From assembly GCA_025054955.1 (NCBI GenBank), contig JANWZE010000086.1, forward strand, positions 57,168-121,167: DNA of 64,000 bases, written 5' to 3'. Position numbers and translations under genes: made by a program. Below, one piece after another: positions 37,012 to 46,568 of this stretch (positions are counted from its first letter, which is position 1; each line of letters opens with the position of its first letter). The notes beneath the pieces were generated by a model. That model made no database searches. It was given only the letters and a program-made list of their open reading frames with translations, and was not told the origin of the DNA. The stretch is from Blastocatellia bacterium. Its GTDB lineage: Bacteria > Acidobacteriota > Blastocatellia > HR10 > J050.

Positions 37012-38160
37012 ATGGAAGAGATCAAGCAAGAACAGGCTGTTGCTGCGAGGCCCAGTAGTGCTGTGCGAGCCATTTCTGGCAGCCAGCAGGTGGTCAGAGC
37101 CGTCTTCAACTGGAAATCGGCTGTGATGATTGCAGCATCGCTGGTTTTGTTTATCGTTGCGCTGGAATTCACCCGCGGCGGAGCGCGCAGTCTTAGCTTT
37201 TTGCTCAAAGAATTGCTCATTCGTCAGAATCCGATTCACACTCTCGGATTGGGGTGGATCGCCTCATATTTGATGTTGAGTGGTTCACCGGTCGCGGCGA
37301 CGGCATTAACATTCCTCGATTCCGGCGCGCTCAACGAAGTGCAAACTTTCACGATGGTGGTGGGCACACGGTTCGGGGCGATTTTTGTCACCGTTTTCTT
37401 CGGCTTGCTCTACTATTGGGAGGGCACGCATTCAAAGAAAAGCCTAGCGATGGGCGTGCTGGCCTACTGGGCGACGTTCTGGGTGGCGTTGGGTTCGTTG
37501 CTGCTGGGGTTGGTCTTGCTTCAGGTGGGACGCTTTGAATTCGGGCTACCCATTATGTTCGCCAAGGGCCTAGACGATTTTTTGAAACCACTGGTCAAGC
37601 CGGTCATTGATGCAGTCGGTCGTGTCGCGCTCGCGGGATTGAATGTTGGTCCTGGGCTGATCTTCCTGATAGGTTTAGGACTGCTCATGCTGAGCTTCAA
37701 AATAGTAGACAAGGCGCTCCCTGATTGGCGGAAACAGGAGATTGACCATCAAAAATTTGTGGACTTACTACACAGCCCGTTCACCATGTTTCTGCTGGGA
37801 TTTGCCATCACGCTCATCTCGCCGTCAGTAACGGTCTCTTGCGGATTGCTTGTGCCTTTGTACGCGAAGGGCTACATCCAGGCCAGCCGTCTGGTTCCTT
37901 ATGTCATGGGAGCGAATATCTCCACGTTTTCTGACACGCTGTTGGCTGCCTTAGTCTTGCAAAACAATGGCGCTGTGCACGTGGTCATGACCGAGATCAT
38001 CAGCATCAGTCTGGTCTCGCTGGCCATCTTGATATTTGGGTTCTCCAAATTCGAGAACATGATCGAACGGTGGACTGATTACTTCACGGAGAGCACGCAA
38101 CGGCTGGCGCTTTTCTTGCTCATCGTATTCTTTGTGCCGCTGGCGCTACTGATTTTGTGA
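37012..38160 (+). CDS. Na+/phosphate-cotransporter-like membrane protein
   Basis: A 382-residue protein with about 8-9 hydrophobic segments that shows the inverted-repeat architecture of Na/Pi cotransporters (PF02690-type). The two half-motifs are LSGSPVAATALTFLDSG (first half) and ISPSVTVSCGLLVPLYAKG plus MGANISTFSDTLLAALVL (second half). The latter corresponds to the QSSS- and GANIGTT-like motifs of the family, here altered. No PhoU domain follows. AGGAG precedes ATG 37012, and a TATAAT at 36852 is a possible -10. The altered motifs make the substrate uncertain. Confidence 0.7.
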   Translation: MEEIKQEQAVAARPSSAVRAISGSQQVVRAVFNWKSAVMIAASLVLFIVALEFTRGGARSLSFLLKELLIRQNPIHTLGLGWIASYLMLSGSPVAATALTFLDSGALNEVQTFTMVVGTRFGAIFVTVFFGLLYYWEGTHSKKSLAMGVLAYWATFWVALGSLLLGLVLLQVGRFEFGLPIMFAKGLDDFLKPLVKPVIDAVGRVALAGLNVGPGLIFLIGLGLLMLSFKIVDKALPDWRKQEIDHQKFVDLLHSPFTMFLLGFAITLISPSVTVSCGLLVPLYAKGYIQASRLVPYVMGANISTFSDTLLAALVLQNNGAVHVVMTEIISISLVSLAILIFGFSKFENMIERWTDYFTESTQRLALFLLIVFFVPLALLIL

Positions 38161-38425
38161 GAGGGGGCAGTCGAAAATTTCTGGGCCGCGAAGGCTAGCT
38201 AGGACACCTTGACCGAGGCTTGTGGTCGTTTTCCGCAGCCCATTGACGTTTGTCGGTGACCACCCAGGGGCGATCATGTGCCCCTTAAATGAAACCGCCA
38301 GCAATTAGGCACTCAACCGCTCGCCCCGTCTTCCTTGAGTTTGCTCGTAGCGATTGACAAACGGGACGGCATCGCAACGCTCATCAGGGGGGCGCCTGAC
38401 GTCAAGCTCGCTGAAGAAAACGCTG
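38161..38425. other. Gap with no recognised gene
   Basis: About 265 bases without a credible reading frame or clear repeat. GGGACGGCATCGCAACGC and nearby text could be a degraded coding remnant, but I recognise nothing. Confidence 0.4.
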
Positions 38426-38454
38426 TTGAAAACACCAGATGAAGTCGGTATACT
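38426..38454 (+). promoter_or_regulatory. Promoter of the UspA/TrkA-like pair
   Basis: TTGAAA (38426-38431), 17-base spacer, TATACT (38449-38454); 54 bases upstream of the first start codon. Confidence 0.7.
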
Positions 38455-38508
38455 CTCCGCTCATTTTTCAATCATCACGTGCATGAGCTTGGCAAACGGT
38501 AGAGAAGG

Positions 38509-39084
38509 GTGAACTTCGAAGCAATCGGCGTTTTCCTATTTTTGACAATCGTCACGCTGTTGGGTGTGTTCATCTGGTGGCAGCGGCATCGTCGCGTTGT
38601 TTCAGAGAGCGTGAAGCAGGCGGTGCGCAGCGTCAGCGCGGCTCGCCGATTGCTCGTTCCGGTCAAGGGGACGAGTTACAGTGATCGGGCTGTTGAGTTG
38701 GCGTGTCGCTTGGGTCAGGCGCAGAAAGCCGATATTGTGCTGGTCTCGGTGATCGAAGTGCCGCTCTCGCTCTCGCTCGATGCGCCGCTGCCGGAGCAAG
38801 AACGCAAGGCGCGTGAGGCACTGGAGCGAAGTAGTCAGATTGTGAAATTACACCATCTGCGTCCCATCATGGTGGTGCGCCGAGACCGCGATGTTGCGCC
38901 GGGGATTTTAGCCGCCGTTCAAGAGCATCAGGCCGATCTGGTTGTCCTCGGTGTGAACCCGCGACGGATCACGGCAGGGGATTCCATTGGAGCGAGCATC
39001 GAGTCAGTGTTGAAGCGAGCCGGCATCGAAGTCATCGTGGACATGGTACCGGAGCCAGCGCAGCGGGAGTTGATCGTTTCATGA
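38509..39084 (+). CDS. Membrane-anchored universal-stress-protein (UspA) domain protein
   Basis: A 191-residue protein with one N-terminal membrane helix (AIGVFLFLTIVTLLGVFIWW) and a cytosolic UspA fold. RRLLVPVKGTSYSDRAVELACRLG opens the domain, and GASIESVLKRAGIEVIVDMV carries the end of the nucleotide-binding motif in degenerate form. An in-frame TAG immediately upstream forces a GTG start at 38509. The stop overlaps the TrkA-like gene by ATGA, which suggests the two proteins act together, probably sensing a nucleotide to regulate a K+ channel or transporter. Confidence 0.8.
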   Translation: MNFEAIGVFLFLTIVTLLGVFIWWQRHRRVVSESVKQAVRSVSAARRLLVPVKGTSYSDRAVELACRLGQAQKADIVLVSVIEVPLSLSLDAPLPEQERKAREALERSSQIVKLHHLRPIMVVRRDRDVAPGILAAVQEHQADLVVLGVNPRRITAGDSIGASIESVLKRAGIEVIVDMVPEPAQRELIVS

Positions 39085-40214
39085 GAATCGTCGTGATCGG
39101 CTATGGGCGCGTGGGCAGTCGTGTGATCCGCGCCTTGGCCATCCGAGACCACATTCTCACGTTGGTGGATAAAGACGCCGTTCGGCTGCAAAGCGCCGTT
39201 GGTCTGACCAACGTCAAGCTTGTTGCCGGTGACGCTACGGAGCTGAACGTTCAACGCGAAGCGGGCGTTGCAGAGGCAGACGTCTTACTGGCGTTGACCC
39301 GTGATGATAACGTCAATTTGCTGGCCGCGCATGTGGCGCGTGAGTTCTTCCGTGTGCCGCAAGCTATTGCCCGCGTCTATGAACCGAGTCATGCCGAAGT
39401 GTGCGCTGATGTTCATATCGCGACAATTTGTCCGACGCTTTATGCAGTTGATGCGATCATCAATCGGATTGACCCTTCACTCCCGACGGTTCAATCGGCA
39501 GGCGGATCAGCGTCTGCCATGTTTGAAGCGCGTCCTCTCGTGCAACGCGACGCACGTTTTGTGCTGATTGTCGGCGGCGGAAAAGTCGGTATCAATTTGG
39601 CGCGGTCGCTCCACAACAGCGGGCATGAGATCGTGCTCATTGAGAAAGATTGGGCGCGGGCGCGGCACTTGGAAGTGTCGTTGGAGACGCCCGTCATTCA
39701 GGGCGATGGCTCAACGGTGCCGGTCTTGGAAGCGGGCGGCGCGGCGCGCGCTCGCGTGCTGGTCGCTGTCACCGATAGCGACCCGGATAATTGGGTGACC
39801 TGTCAGTTGGCTAAACGCATCTTCGGCGTGCCAAAAACGATTGCGCGTGTCACCAATCCTAAGAATGAAGAAGTGTTCCAACGGCTCGGTGTGGACACGA
39901 CCATTAGCTCGACAGGGATCATCGAACAAGTCATTGAGCGAGAATTGCCGACCATCAGGATTCGCACGTTGCTCCAGATGCAAGACGGCGCCACACAACT
40001 GATCGAGTACGCTTTGGGTGAGAACTCACCGGCTATTGGCCGCCGGCTCCGCGAGATTGGTTTCCCGCCCGATTGCAATTTGGTTGCTGTGCTGCGTCAG
40101 GGCGCGACCATTGTGCCGCGTGGTGACACGCAACTGGAAGCCGGCGATTTGATTATCGCGCTCGTTCGCGCTGAACGTGAGGAAGATTTTCGGCAGTTGC
40201 TCGTTGGGCAGTAG
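39081..40214 (+). CDS. trkA: TrkA-like K+ transport regulator, two RCK units
   Basis: A 377-residue peripheral regulator of K+ uptake. Each half begins with an NAD-binding Rossmann motif: VIGYGRVGSRVIRAL at residue 4 and VGGGKVGINLARSL near 158. The second half keeps the acidic residue (VLIEKD) and QGDGST of TrkA-N, and is followed by a TrkA-C domain (from ~290, ending LEAGDLIIALVRAE). No TrkH/TrkG channel gene is adjacent; the partner may be elsewhere, or KimA or the antiporters nearby. It is coupled to the UspA-like gene by a 4-base overlap. Confidence 0.88.
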   Translation: MRIVVIGYGRVGSRVIRALAIRDHILTLVDKDAVRLQSAVGLTNVKLVAGDATELNVQREAGVAEADVLLALTRDDNVNLLAAHVAREFFRVPQAIARVYEPSHAEVCADVHIATICPTLYAVDAIINRIDPSLPTVQSAGGSASAMFEARPLVQRDARFVLIVGGGKVGINLARSLHNSGHEIVLIEKDWARARHLEVSLETPVIQGDGSTVPVLEAGGAARARVLVAVTDSDPDNWVTCQLAKRIFGVPKTIARVTNPKNEEVFQRLGVDTTISSTGIIEQVIERELPTIRIRTLLQMQDGATQLIEYALGENSPAIGRRLREIGFPPDCNLVAVLRQGATIVPRGDTQLEAGDLIIALVRAEREEDFRQLLVGQ

Positions 40215-40437
40215 GAGATAGGCGTCAGAAGCCAGAAATCAGAAGGCAGGAGTCAGGAGAGGGGAGTTGGGAGGTACAAGTCAGGGGGCCAGAAGAGAGG
40301 GGTCGGGAGGCAGAAGTCAGGAGTCAGAAGTTCGTGGTCAGGAGACAGAAGACAAGAGCCAGAAGTCAGGAGTCAGGAGGTAGGAGTTAGGAGACGGGAG
40401 GCAGAAGCTAATAATCAGGAGACAGGGAGCAGAGGCC
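40215..40437 (+). repeat. Purine-rich reiterated tract
   Basis: About 220 bases almost without pyrimidine runs, built from variants of AGGAGTCAGAAGTC, GGAGGCAGAAG and AGGAGACAG. It has strong strand asymmetry (A and G on the plus strand) and occupies the whole gap between trkA and the four-helix-bundle gene. Similar word-repeats occur at 20334-20490 and 44165-44250. Confidence 0.8.
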
Positions 40438-40439
40438 GT

Positions 40440-40900
40440 ATGCAAAGGACACCGGCCAGAACATGTCAGGATTTGATTGTGTGGCAAAAAGCACACCAAT
40501 TCGTCCTAACGGTATATCGGTTGAGCAATGACTTTCCTCAGCAAGAGGTGTATGGGTTGACATCTCAACTGCGGCGGGCGGCTATATCAGTGCCAGCCAA
40601 TATCGTAGAAGGGCTCAAGAGAAAAGGGAGAAACATAAGGCTCGATTCATCAACATGGCCCAAGCGTCGTTGGAAGAGTGTCGTTATTTTTTGATTCTCG
40701 CCGAGGACCTTGGGTATGGCAACTATGAACCGGTGATGGAACAAGTCGAGGAAGTGAGCAAGCTGCTGGAGCGATATGATTCAACGCTTCTGGCTCTTGA
40801 CTCGTGGCTTCTGGCTCCTTATCTGGTGAGGCGTTATGAATGCACTTCCGGTCATGCTTGGTGCTTTGTGCGTGTTGGCGCTAGCCTACCGCTACTATAG
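40440..40900 (+). pseudogene. Four-helix-bundle protein (23S rRNA intervening-sequence family), frameshifted
   Basis: The first frame (from ATG 40440) reads VWQKAHQFVLTVYRLSNDFPQQEVYGLTSQLRRAAISVPANIVEG, in the family's usual order. After LKRKG near 40620-40630 the homology continues in the -1 frame as EKHKARFINMAQASLEECRYFLILAEDLGY. A single missing base beside AAAAGGG would restore one frame. The second frame runs past the expected end and overlaps the cstA start. It is either a true pseudogene or an assembly error in the homopolymer. Family members are small (~120 residues) and of uncertain function. Confidence 0.8.
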
Positions 40901-42641
40901 CGCCTTTCTGGCAGCCAAAGTGGCGGCGCTGGATGATTCGCGTGTGACACCCGCTCATACGCTGAACGATGGGCACAACTATGTGCCGACAAACAAGTGG
41001 GTCTTGTTTGGTCATCACTTTGCGGCGATCACCGGCGCCGGCCCGCTCATCGGGCCGACACTGGCAGCGCAGTTTGGTTTTGTGCCGGGCTTTCTCTGGT
41101 TGTTGATCGGTGTGGTGTTGGGCGGGGCTGTTCATGATTTCATTATTTTGTTTGCCTCGGTCAGGCGCAAAGGCAAATCATTAGCTGAAATCGCTCGCAT
41201 GGAAATTGGTCCTGTGGCCGGTGCGACCACAGCCGTGGCGATCCTGTTCATCATCGTGATTGCGTTGGCAGGCTTGGGGCTGGCTGTGGTCAATGCGTTG
41301 CGTGAAAGCTCATGGGGTACGTTTACCATCGGTGTGACGATTCCGCTGGCCCTGTTTATGGGCCTTTACATGTACCGGTTTCGCAAAGGCAAAATTGCCG
41401 AAGGCACGGCCATCGGCGTGGTCGGATTGATCGCGGCCGTGATCATTGGCAAGTATATCCCGGACTCGTCGTTGGGTCCTTATCTGACACTGAACAAAGA
41501 CGAGATCACATTGGCCATCGCCATTTACGGGTTCATTGCGTCGGTCTTGCCGGTGTGGATGTTATTATGTCCGCGTGATTACTTGAGTTCGTTCATGAAG
41601 ATTGGAACGATTGCGTTTCTGGTGTTAGCCGTGTTGATTGTCAACCCGACGTTGCACATGCCGGCTTTCACCCAATTTGTGGATGGCGGTGGGCCGATTA
41701 TTCCCGGCAAGTTGTTTCCCTTCGTGTTCATCACGGTGGCGTGTGGAGCCATCTCCGGTTTTCATTCGTTGATTGGTTCGGGCACCACGCCCAAGATGAT
41801 TGACAAAGAATCGCACATCCGTCCGATTGGCTATGGCGCCATGTTGATCGAGGGCTTGGTTGGCATCACGACGATCACAGCCGCCAGCGCGCTCTATCCG
41901 GCCGATTATTTCGCAATCAATGTGGAGCCGGCCAAGTTTGCCACGCTGGGCATGGAGCCGGTCAATTTGTCCCAGCTCGCGCGTGAAGTTGGTGAGCAAC
42001 TGGAAGGCCGCACGGGCGGCGCCGTTTCGTTGGCCGTCGGAATGGCTCAGATATTCACGTCGCTGCCCGGATTGAAAGGCTTGATGTCCATCTGGTATCA
42101 CTTCGCCATCATGTTTGAAGCGTTGTTCATCCTGACGACCATTGATACAGGCACGCGGGTGGCTCGCTTCCTTGTGCAGGAGTTTTTGGGAAAATTCTAT
42201 AAGCCACTGGAGCGGACTGATTGGATGCCGGGCACGGTGATTTCCAGCTTCCTGGTCTGCGCCGCATGGTCCTATTTCATCTTCGCCGGCAGCATCAGTA
42301 CCATCTGGCCAATGTTCGGCATCGCCAATCAGCTTTTGGCCGCCGTGGCGTTGTGTGTTGGCACAACTGTGTTGATTAACACCGGCAAGCTGCGCTATGT
42401 ATGGGTCACGGTCTTGCCGTTGGCGTTTGTGGCGACGACCACGCTGACGGCTGGGTGGTTGAGCATCCTGGAAAATTTCTGGCCGCGCGGCGATTTTCAA
42501 GGCTATCTCAATAGCATCCTCACCGCGATTATGATGAGCTGCGTGTTCATCATTCTTGGGAATTCACTGTGGAAGTGGTACTCGGTAGTATGGCGAGACA
42601 AGACGATCACTCCAGCCCCTCAGCCTGGAGTGGGTGATTAG
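40836..42641 (+). CDS. cstA: Carbon starvation protein A
   Basis: A 601-residue membrane transporter of the CstA/BtsT family, which import peptides or pyruvate when carbon is short. The N-terminal [36 protein letters not shown] is the family signature. [33 protein letters not shown] and [16 protein letters not shown] also match. The start ATG 40836 overlaps the tail of the frameshifted gene before it. The stop shares bases with the start of the next permease. Confidence 0.95.
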   Translation: MNALPVMLGALCVLALAYRYYSAFLAAKVAALDDSRVTPAHTLNDGHNYVPTNKWVLFGHHFAAITGAGPLIGPTLAAQFGFVPGFLWLLIGVVLGGAVHDFIILFASVRRKGKSLAEIARMEIGPVAGATTAVAILFIIVIALAGLGLAVVNALRESSWGTFTIGVTIPLALFMGLYMYRFRKGKIAEGTAIGVVGLIAAVIIGKYIPDSSLGPYLTLNKDEITLAIAIYGFIASVLPVWMLLCPRDYLSSFMKIGTIAFLVLAVLIVNPTLHMPAFTQFVDGGGPIIPGKLFPFVFITVACGAISGFHSLIGSGTTPKMIDKESHIRPIGYGAMLIEGLVGITTITAASALYPADYFAINVEPAKFATLGMEPVNLSQLAREVGEQLEGRTGGAVSLAVGMAQIFTSLPGLKGLMSIWYHFAIMFEALFILTTIDTGTRVARFLVQEFLGKFYKPLERTDWMPGTVISSFLVCAAWSYFIFAGSISTIWPMFGIANQLLAAVALCVGTTVLINTGKLRYVWVTVLPLAFVATTTLTAGWLSILENFWPRGDFQGYLNSILTAIMMSCVFIILGNSLWKWYSVVWRDKTITPAPQPGVGD

Positions 42642-44161
42642 TGAGTGTAGCTATGACAACCGATGGCAAATTGGTACGTGGACTGGGCTTGCTCGATTCG
42701 ACCATGATCGTGGCCGGTTCGATGATCGGCTCTGGCATTTTCATCGTCTCGGCCGATATTGCGCGGCAGGTTGGTTCGCCAGGGTGGTTGTTGGTGGTTT
42801 GGTTGATCACCGGCTTGCTGACGGTGATGGCGGCGCTCAGCTACGGCGAGTTAGCAGCCATGATGCCGCAAGCCGGAGGGCAGTACGTCTATTTGCGAGA
42901 AGCGTTCTCGCCGATGTGGGGATTTCTCTACGGCTGGACGCTCTTTCTGGTCATCCAAACGGGCACGATCGCTGCGGTCGGCGTTGGGTTTGCCCGCTAT
43001 GTCGGTATTTTGTGGCCAGCGATTTCAGAAAACCGCTACATCATCCCGCCGATTGCGCTTGGCTCCAGCTATGCCATCTCGCTCTCGACGGCGCAACTAG
43101 TCGGCATCTTGATGATTGCCTTGCTCACCTGGATGAACACGCGTGGATTGCGGCTTGGCAAGCTTGTACAAAACGTGTTCACCATCACCAAGACCGGCGC
43201 GCTCATCGCGCTAATCCTGCTGGGTCTGGTTGTGGGCTGGAGCGCGGACGTGGTGCGGGCCAATTTTGGTGATTTCTGGACGGTGCGCGGTCAATTACAG
43301 GATGTCGGCGGTGGCTTAACAGCCGTCACGGCGTTTGGTTTGTTTGTGGCGATTTGCGTGGCGCAAACTAATTCGTTGTTTTCGGCTGATGCTTGGAACA
43401 ATATCACCTTCACTGCCGGGGAGGTGAAAAACCCTCGACGAAACATTCCGTTGTCGCTGGCCTTGGGCACGTTCCTGGTGATCGGTCTTTACTTGCTGGC
43501 GAACATTGCTTATTTGGTAACCTTGCCGTTTGAGGGGATTCAGCAAGTGGCCAGCGACCGCGTGGCCGCTGCGACGGCAGATGTGGTCTTCCCCGGTTAT
43601 GGCGCGACAGTGATGGCGGTTGCCATCATGATTTCCACATTTGGCTGCAACAACGGATTGATTCTGGCGGGCGCGCGCGCTTACTATGCGATGGCCCGTG
43701 ACGGGTTATTTTTTCAATCCGTCGCCCAGCTCAACCGCTACCACGTGCCGGCATGGGGGCTGGTGGTTCAGGGCATCTGGTCGGCGTTGCTGATTCTGCC
43801 TCGGACGGTGACGGCGACTGATTCGAGCGGCCAGCCAATAGCCTACGGCAATCTTTACGGGAATCTGCTGACCTACGTCATCTCGTCAGCGTTGATCTTT
43901 TACATTTTGACAATCGCCGGCATTATTCGATTGCGCGCCACGCGGCCCGACGTTGAGCGCCCCTATCGCGCGTTTGGCTATCCGGTCGTGCCTATCTTAT
44001 ACATGATTGGAGCGAGCGTGATTTTGCTTGTTCTGTGCCTCTATCAATGGCAAATTACGTGGCCGGGATTGATCATCGTGATGACAGGATGGCCCGTCTA
44101 TCTGCTGTGGCGACGGAGGCAACAGGTCGTGGTCGAATTGGAGCCAGAGGCTGTTGAATAA
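42641..44161 (+). CDS. APC-family amino-acid permease
   Basis: A 506-residue permease with about 12 membrane segments. LLDSTMIVAGSMIGSGIFIVSADIARQVGSPGWLLVVW is the TM1-TM2 pattern, similar to the permease at 17542. NNITFTAGEVKNPRRNIPLSLALG is the family's conserved loop. The GTG at 42641 overlaps the cstA stop (GGAG lies upstream); an ATG at 42653 is the alternative. It may import amino acids released from peptides taken up through CstA. Confidence 0.85.
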   Translation: MSVAMTTDGKLVRGLGLLDSTMIVAGSMIGSGIFIVSADIARQVGSPGWLLVVWLITGLLTVMAALSYGELAAMMPQAGGQYVYLREAFSPMWGFLYGWTLFLVIQTGTIAAVGVGFARYVGILWPAISENRYIIPPIALGSSYAISLSTAQLVGILMIALLTWMNTRGLRLGKLVQNVFTITKTGALIALILLGLVVGWSADVVRANFGDFWTVRGQLQDVGGGLTAVTAFGLFVAICVAQTNSLFSADAWNNITFTAGEVKNPRRNIPLSLALGTFLVIGLYLLANIAYLVTLPFEGIQQVASDRVAAATADVVFPGYGATVMAVAIMISTFGCNNGLILAGARAYYAMARDGLFFQSVAQLNRYHVPAWGLVVQGIWSALLILPRTVTATDSSGQPIAYGNLYGNLLTYVISSALIFYILTIAGIIRLRATRPDVERPYRAFGYPVVPILYMIGASVILLVLCLYQWQITWPGLIIVMTGWPVYLLWRRRQQVVVELEPEAVE

Positions 44162-44164
44162 ACA

Positions 44165-44250
44165 AACAGACGTCAGACGTCAGACTTCAGACTTCAAACC
44201 GAAAGAGCGTTGTTTGATGATCCTGAAATCTGAGGTCTGAAGTCTGAATG
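44165..44250. repeat. CAGACGT/CAGACTTC reiterated tract with inverted partner
   Basis: CAGACGTCAGACGTCAGACT followed by TCAGACTTCA is partly complementary to TCTGAGGTCTGAAGTCTGAA 60 bases later, so the pair can form a hairpin. It fills the gap before hppA. Confidence 0.7.
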
Positions 44251-44277
44251 CATGAACAACATCAGGAAAATTGAATT

Positions 44278-46398
44278 ATGGAAATAACGCTTGTCTTAGG
44301 CATCAGTGTATTAGCCTTGTTGTTTGCCGGTTATCTGACTTCGTATGTCATCAAGCAGGATACAGGCACGGACGCCATGCGCGTGATCTCAGAAGCCATT
44401 CGCGAAGGCGCCGAGGCGTTTCTCCATCGGCAATACAAAACGATCGCTCAGTTGAGCATCGTTGTTGCTGTGCTGATTTTTCTGCTCTATGGATTTGTTC
44501 GCAGTCTGAATCCGAATGATCCGGTCAGTTCGCCCGTGGAATTGGCCGTGTATGTGACGGTCTCTTTCATGCTGGGCGCGCTGTGTTCAGGCATTGCCGG
44601 TTACATCGGGATGTACGTTTCGATTCGCGCCAATATTCGCACCGCGTCAGCGGCGCGCACGAGCTTGAATTCGGCCTTGCAGATCGCTTTGCGTGGCGGC
44701 GCGGTCACAGGGTTGTTTGTCGTGGCCATGAGTTTGTTAGGCGTCGGCGGCTTGTTTGCCATTCTCCAGGCGATCGGCATTGCACCGGAGAAGATTCCAT
44801 TCATGATCGTCGGCTATGGGTTTGGCGCGTCATTTGTCGCACTGTTTGCGCAGCTTGGTGGGGGCATTTACACCAAGGCGGCTGACGTTGGCGCTGACTT
44901 GGTGGGGAAAGTCGAAGCGGGCATCCCTGAAGACGATCCGCGCAATCCGGCAGTCGTGGCTGATCTTGTTGGCGACAATGTCGGCGATTGCGCCGGTCGT
45001 GGCGCAGACTTGTTTGAGTCCACGGCAGCGGAAAATATCGGGGCGATGATTCTCGGCGTGGGACTGGTCAAGTATTCCGGTTTCGGCATCCAGGCGATTT
45101 TGTATCCGCTCGTCGTGCGCGCCTTCGGATTGATTGCTTCGATCATCGGCATCATGATCGTTCGCACCGATGAAGATAAAGACCCGATGGCTGCGCTCAA
45201 TCGCGGTTACTATGTGGCCAGTGTGCTAGCTATCATCGGATTCGTTGCCGGCTCTTATTGGCTCTTGCGCAGTCCAGAGTATCCGGATGCGTGGTTCTAC
45301 TTCTCGCTGTGCGGCATTGTCGGCGTCTTGACCAGCATCGCCTTTGTGTTCATCACGCAGTATTACACCGAGTACAAGTACCGTCCGGTGAAATCCATTG
45401 CTGAAGCTTCTCAGACCGGCCCTGCCACCAATATCATCACCGGCATGGCTGTAGCAATGGAGTGCACTGCGATGCCGATCATCGTGATCTCGGCCGCCAT
45501 CCTCGCCTCATACTACTTGGGCGCGCAAAGCGGTGTGGAACACGCCGGCTTGTTTGGCACAGCCGTTGCCACGATGGGCATGCTCGGAACCGCCGCCTAT
45601 ATTTTGGCGATGGATACATTCGGTCCAATCACGGACAACGCTGGCGGTATTGTCGAGATGAGTCAGCAGCCGGAAGAGATTCGTAAAAAGACCGACCGGC
45701 TTGATGCCGTCGGCAATACAACCAAGGCGCTGACCAAAGGCTATGCGATTGGTTCAGCCGCATTGGCGGCGTTCTTGCTGTTTTCGGCCTATCTGGATGA
45801 GGTGCAGCATTACGGCGTGGCATTGAAATCCATTGACATTGCCAAACCGGAAGTCTTCATCGGTGGACTGGTCGGCGCGATGTTGGTCTTTTACTTCTCG
45901 GCGCTGGCCATCCGCGCGGTCGGCAAAGCGGCCTACTATGTGATCAATGAAGTGCGTCGTCAATTCAAAGAGAAGCCGGGCATTTTGCAGGGCACAGAGA
46001 AGCCTGATTACGGGCGCTGCGTGGACATCGTCACCGTCGGCGCGCTGAAGGAAATGGTGATGCCCGGATTGGTCGCTGTGGGCGGCCCGCTGGTGGTCGG
46101 CTTGATCTTCAAGCCGACAGGACATGCTGCCGAAGTGGTCGGCGCGTTGTTGATGGTGGGAACGATTGGCGGCATTTTATTGGCCACGCTGCTCAACAAC
46201 GGTGGCGGCGCTTGGGACAACGCCAAGAAGTATATCGAAACCGGCATGTACGGCGGCAAACGGAGCGAAGCGCACAAAGCTGCTGTCGTCGGTGACACGG
46301 TCGGCGACCCATTCAAAGACACGGCTGGGCCGTCGCTGCACGTGTTGATTAAGCTGCTCAGTACGATCACGCTGGTGCTGGCGCCGCTGTTTGTGTGA
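44278..46398 (+). CDS. hppA: Membrane-bound H+-translocating pyrophosphatase
   Basis: Couples pyrophosphate hydrolysis to proton pumping. The 706-residue protein has about 16 membrane segments. The substrate motif is DVGADLVGKVE, followed by DDPRNPAVVADLVGDNVGDCAGRGADLFES, with the second acidic motif near the C-terminus (GDTVGDPFKDTAGPSLHVLIKL). The GNTTKALTKGYAIGSAA segment has Lys near residue 483 where K+-dependent enzymes have Ala, so this is the K+-independent class. AGGAA precedes ATG 44278. No pyrophosphate-dependent kinase is nearby. Confidence 0.96.
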   Translation: MEITLVLGISVLALLFAGYLTSYVIKQDTGTDAMRVISEAIREGAEAFLHRQYKTIAQLSIVVAVLIFLLYGFVRSLNPNDPVSSPVELAVYVTVSFMLGALCSGIAGYIGMYVSIRANIRTASAARTSLNSALQIALRGGAVTGLFVVAMSLLGVGGLFAILQAIGIAPEKIPFMIVGYGFGASFVALFAQLGGGIYTKAADVGADLVGKVEAGIPEDDPRNPAVVADLVGDNVGDCAGRGADLFESTAAENIGAMILGVGLVKYSGFGIQAILYPLVVRAFGLIASIIGIMIVRTDEDKDPMAALNRGYYVASVLAIIGFVAGSYWLLRSPEYPDAWFYFSLCGIVGVLTSIAFVFITQYYTEYKYRPVKSIAEASQTGPATNIITGMAVAMECTAMPIIVISAAILASYYLGAQSGVEHAGLFGTAVATMGMLGTAAYILAMDTFGPITDNAGGIVEMSQQPEEIRKKTDRLDAVGNTTKALTKGYAIGSAALAAFLLFSAYLDEVQHYGVALKSIDIAKPEVFIGGLVGAMLVFYFSALAIRAVGKAAYYVINEVRRQFKEKPGILQGTEKPDYGRCVDIVTVGALKEMVMPGLVAVGGPLVVGLIFKPTGHAAEVVGALLMVGTIGGILLATLLNNGGGAWDNAKKYIETGMYGGKRSEAHKAAVVGDTVGDPFKDTAGPSLHVLIKLLSTITLVLAPLFV

Positions 46399-46568
46399 GC
46401 CGGTGATTGGCGCAAAGAGACGGTGGAGCCGCGACCGACCGCCGGTCGGCTCAGTGGCGGCAGGGCGGGCAATGAGTGACGTGGCGCGTTTTTCGGCGCT
46501 CGCGCTGCCGGTAGCCGGCAGGGAGTTTTTCTGAGGACGGCTCCTTCCGTCGCACTTCGATCAGCTCG

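Noticed and set aside
40600..40640. Programmed -1 frameshift in the four-helix-bundle gene
   Set aside because: AAAAGGG is not a good X XXY YYZ slippery heptamer and the family does not use recoding. An indel or decay is simpler.
41625..42500. 291-codon minus-strand frame within cstA
   Set aside because: Antisense to a well-conserved transporter; composition is that of a shadow frame.
46424..46452. Terminator after hppA
   Set aside because: GAGCCGCGACCG and CCGGTCGGCTC can pair imperfectly, but no T-run follows.
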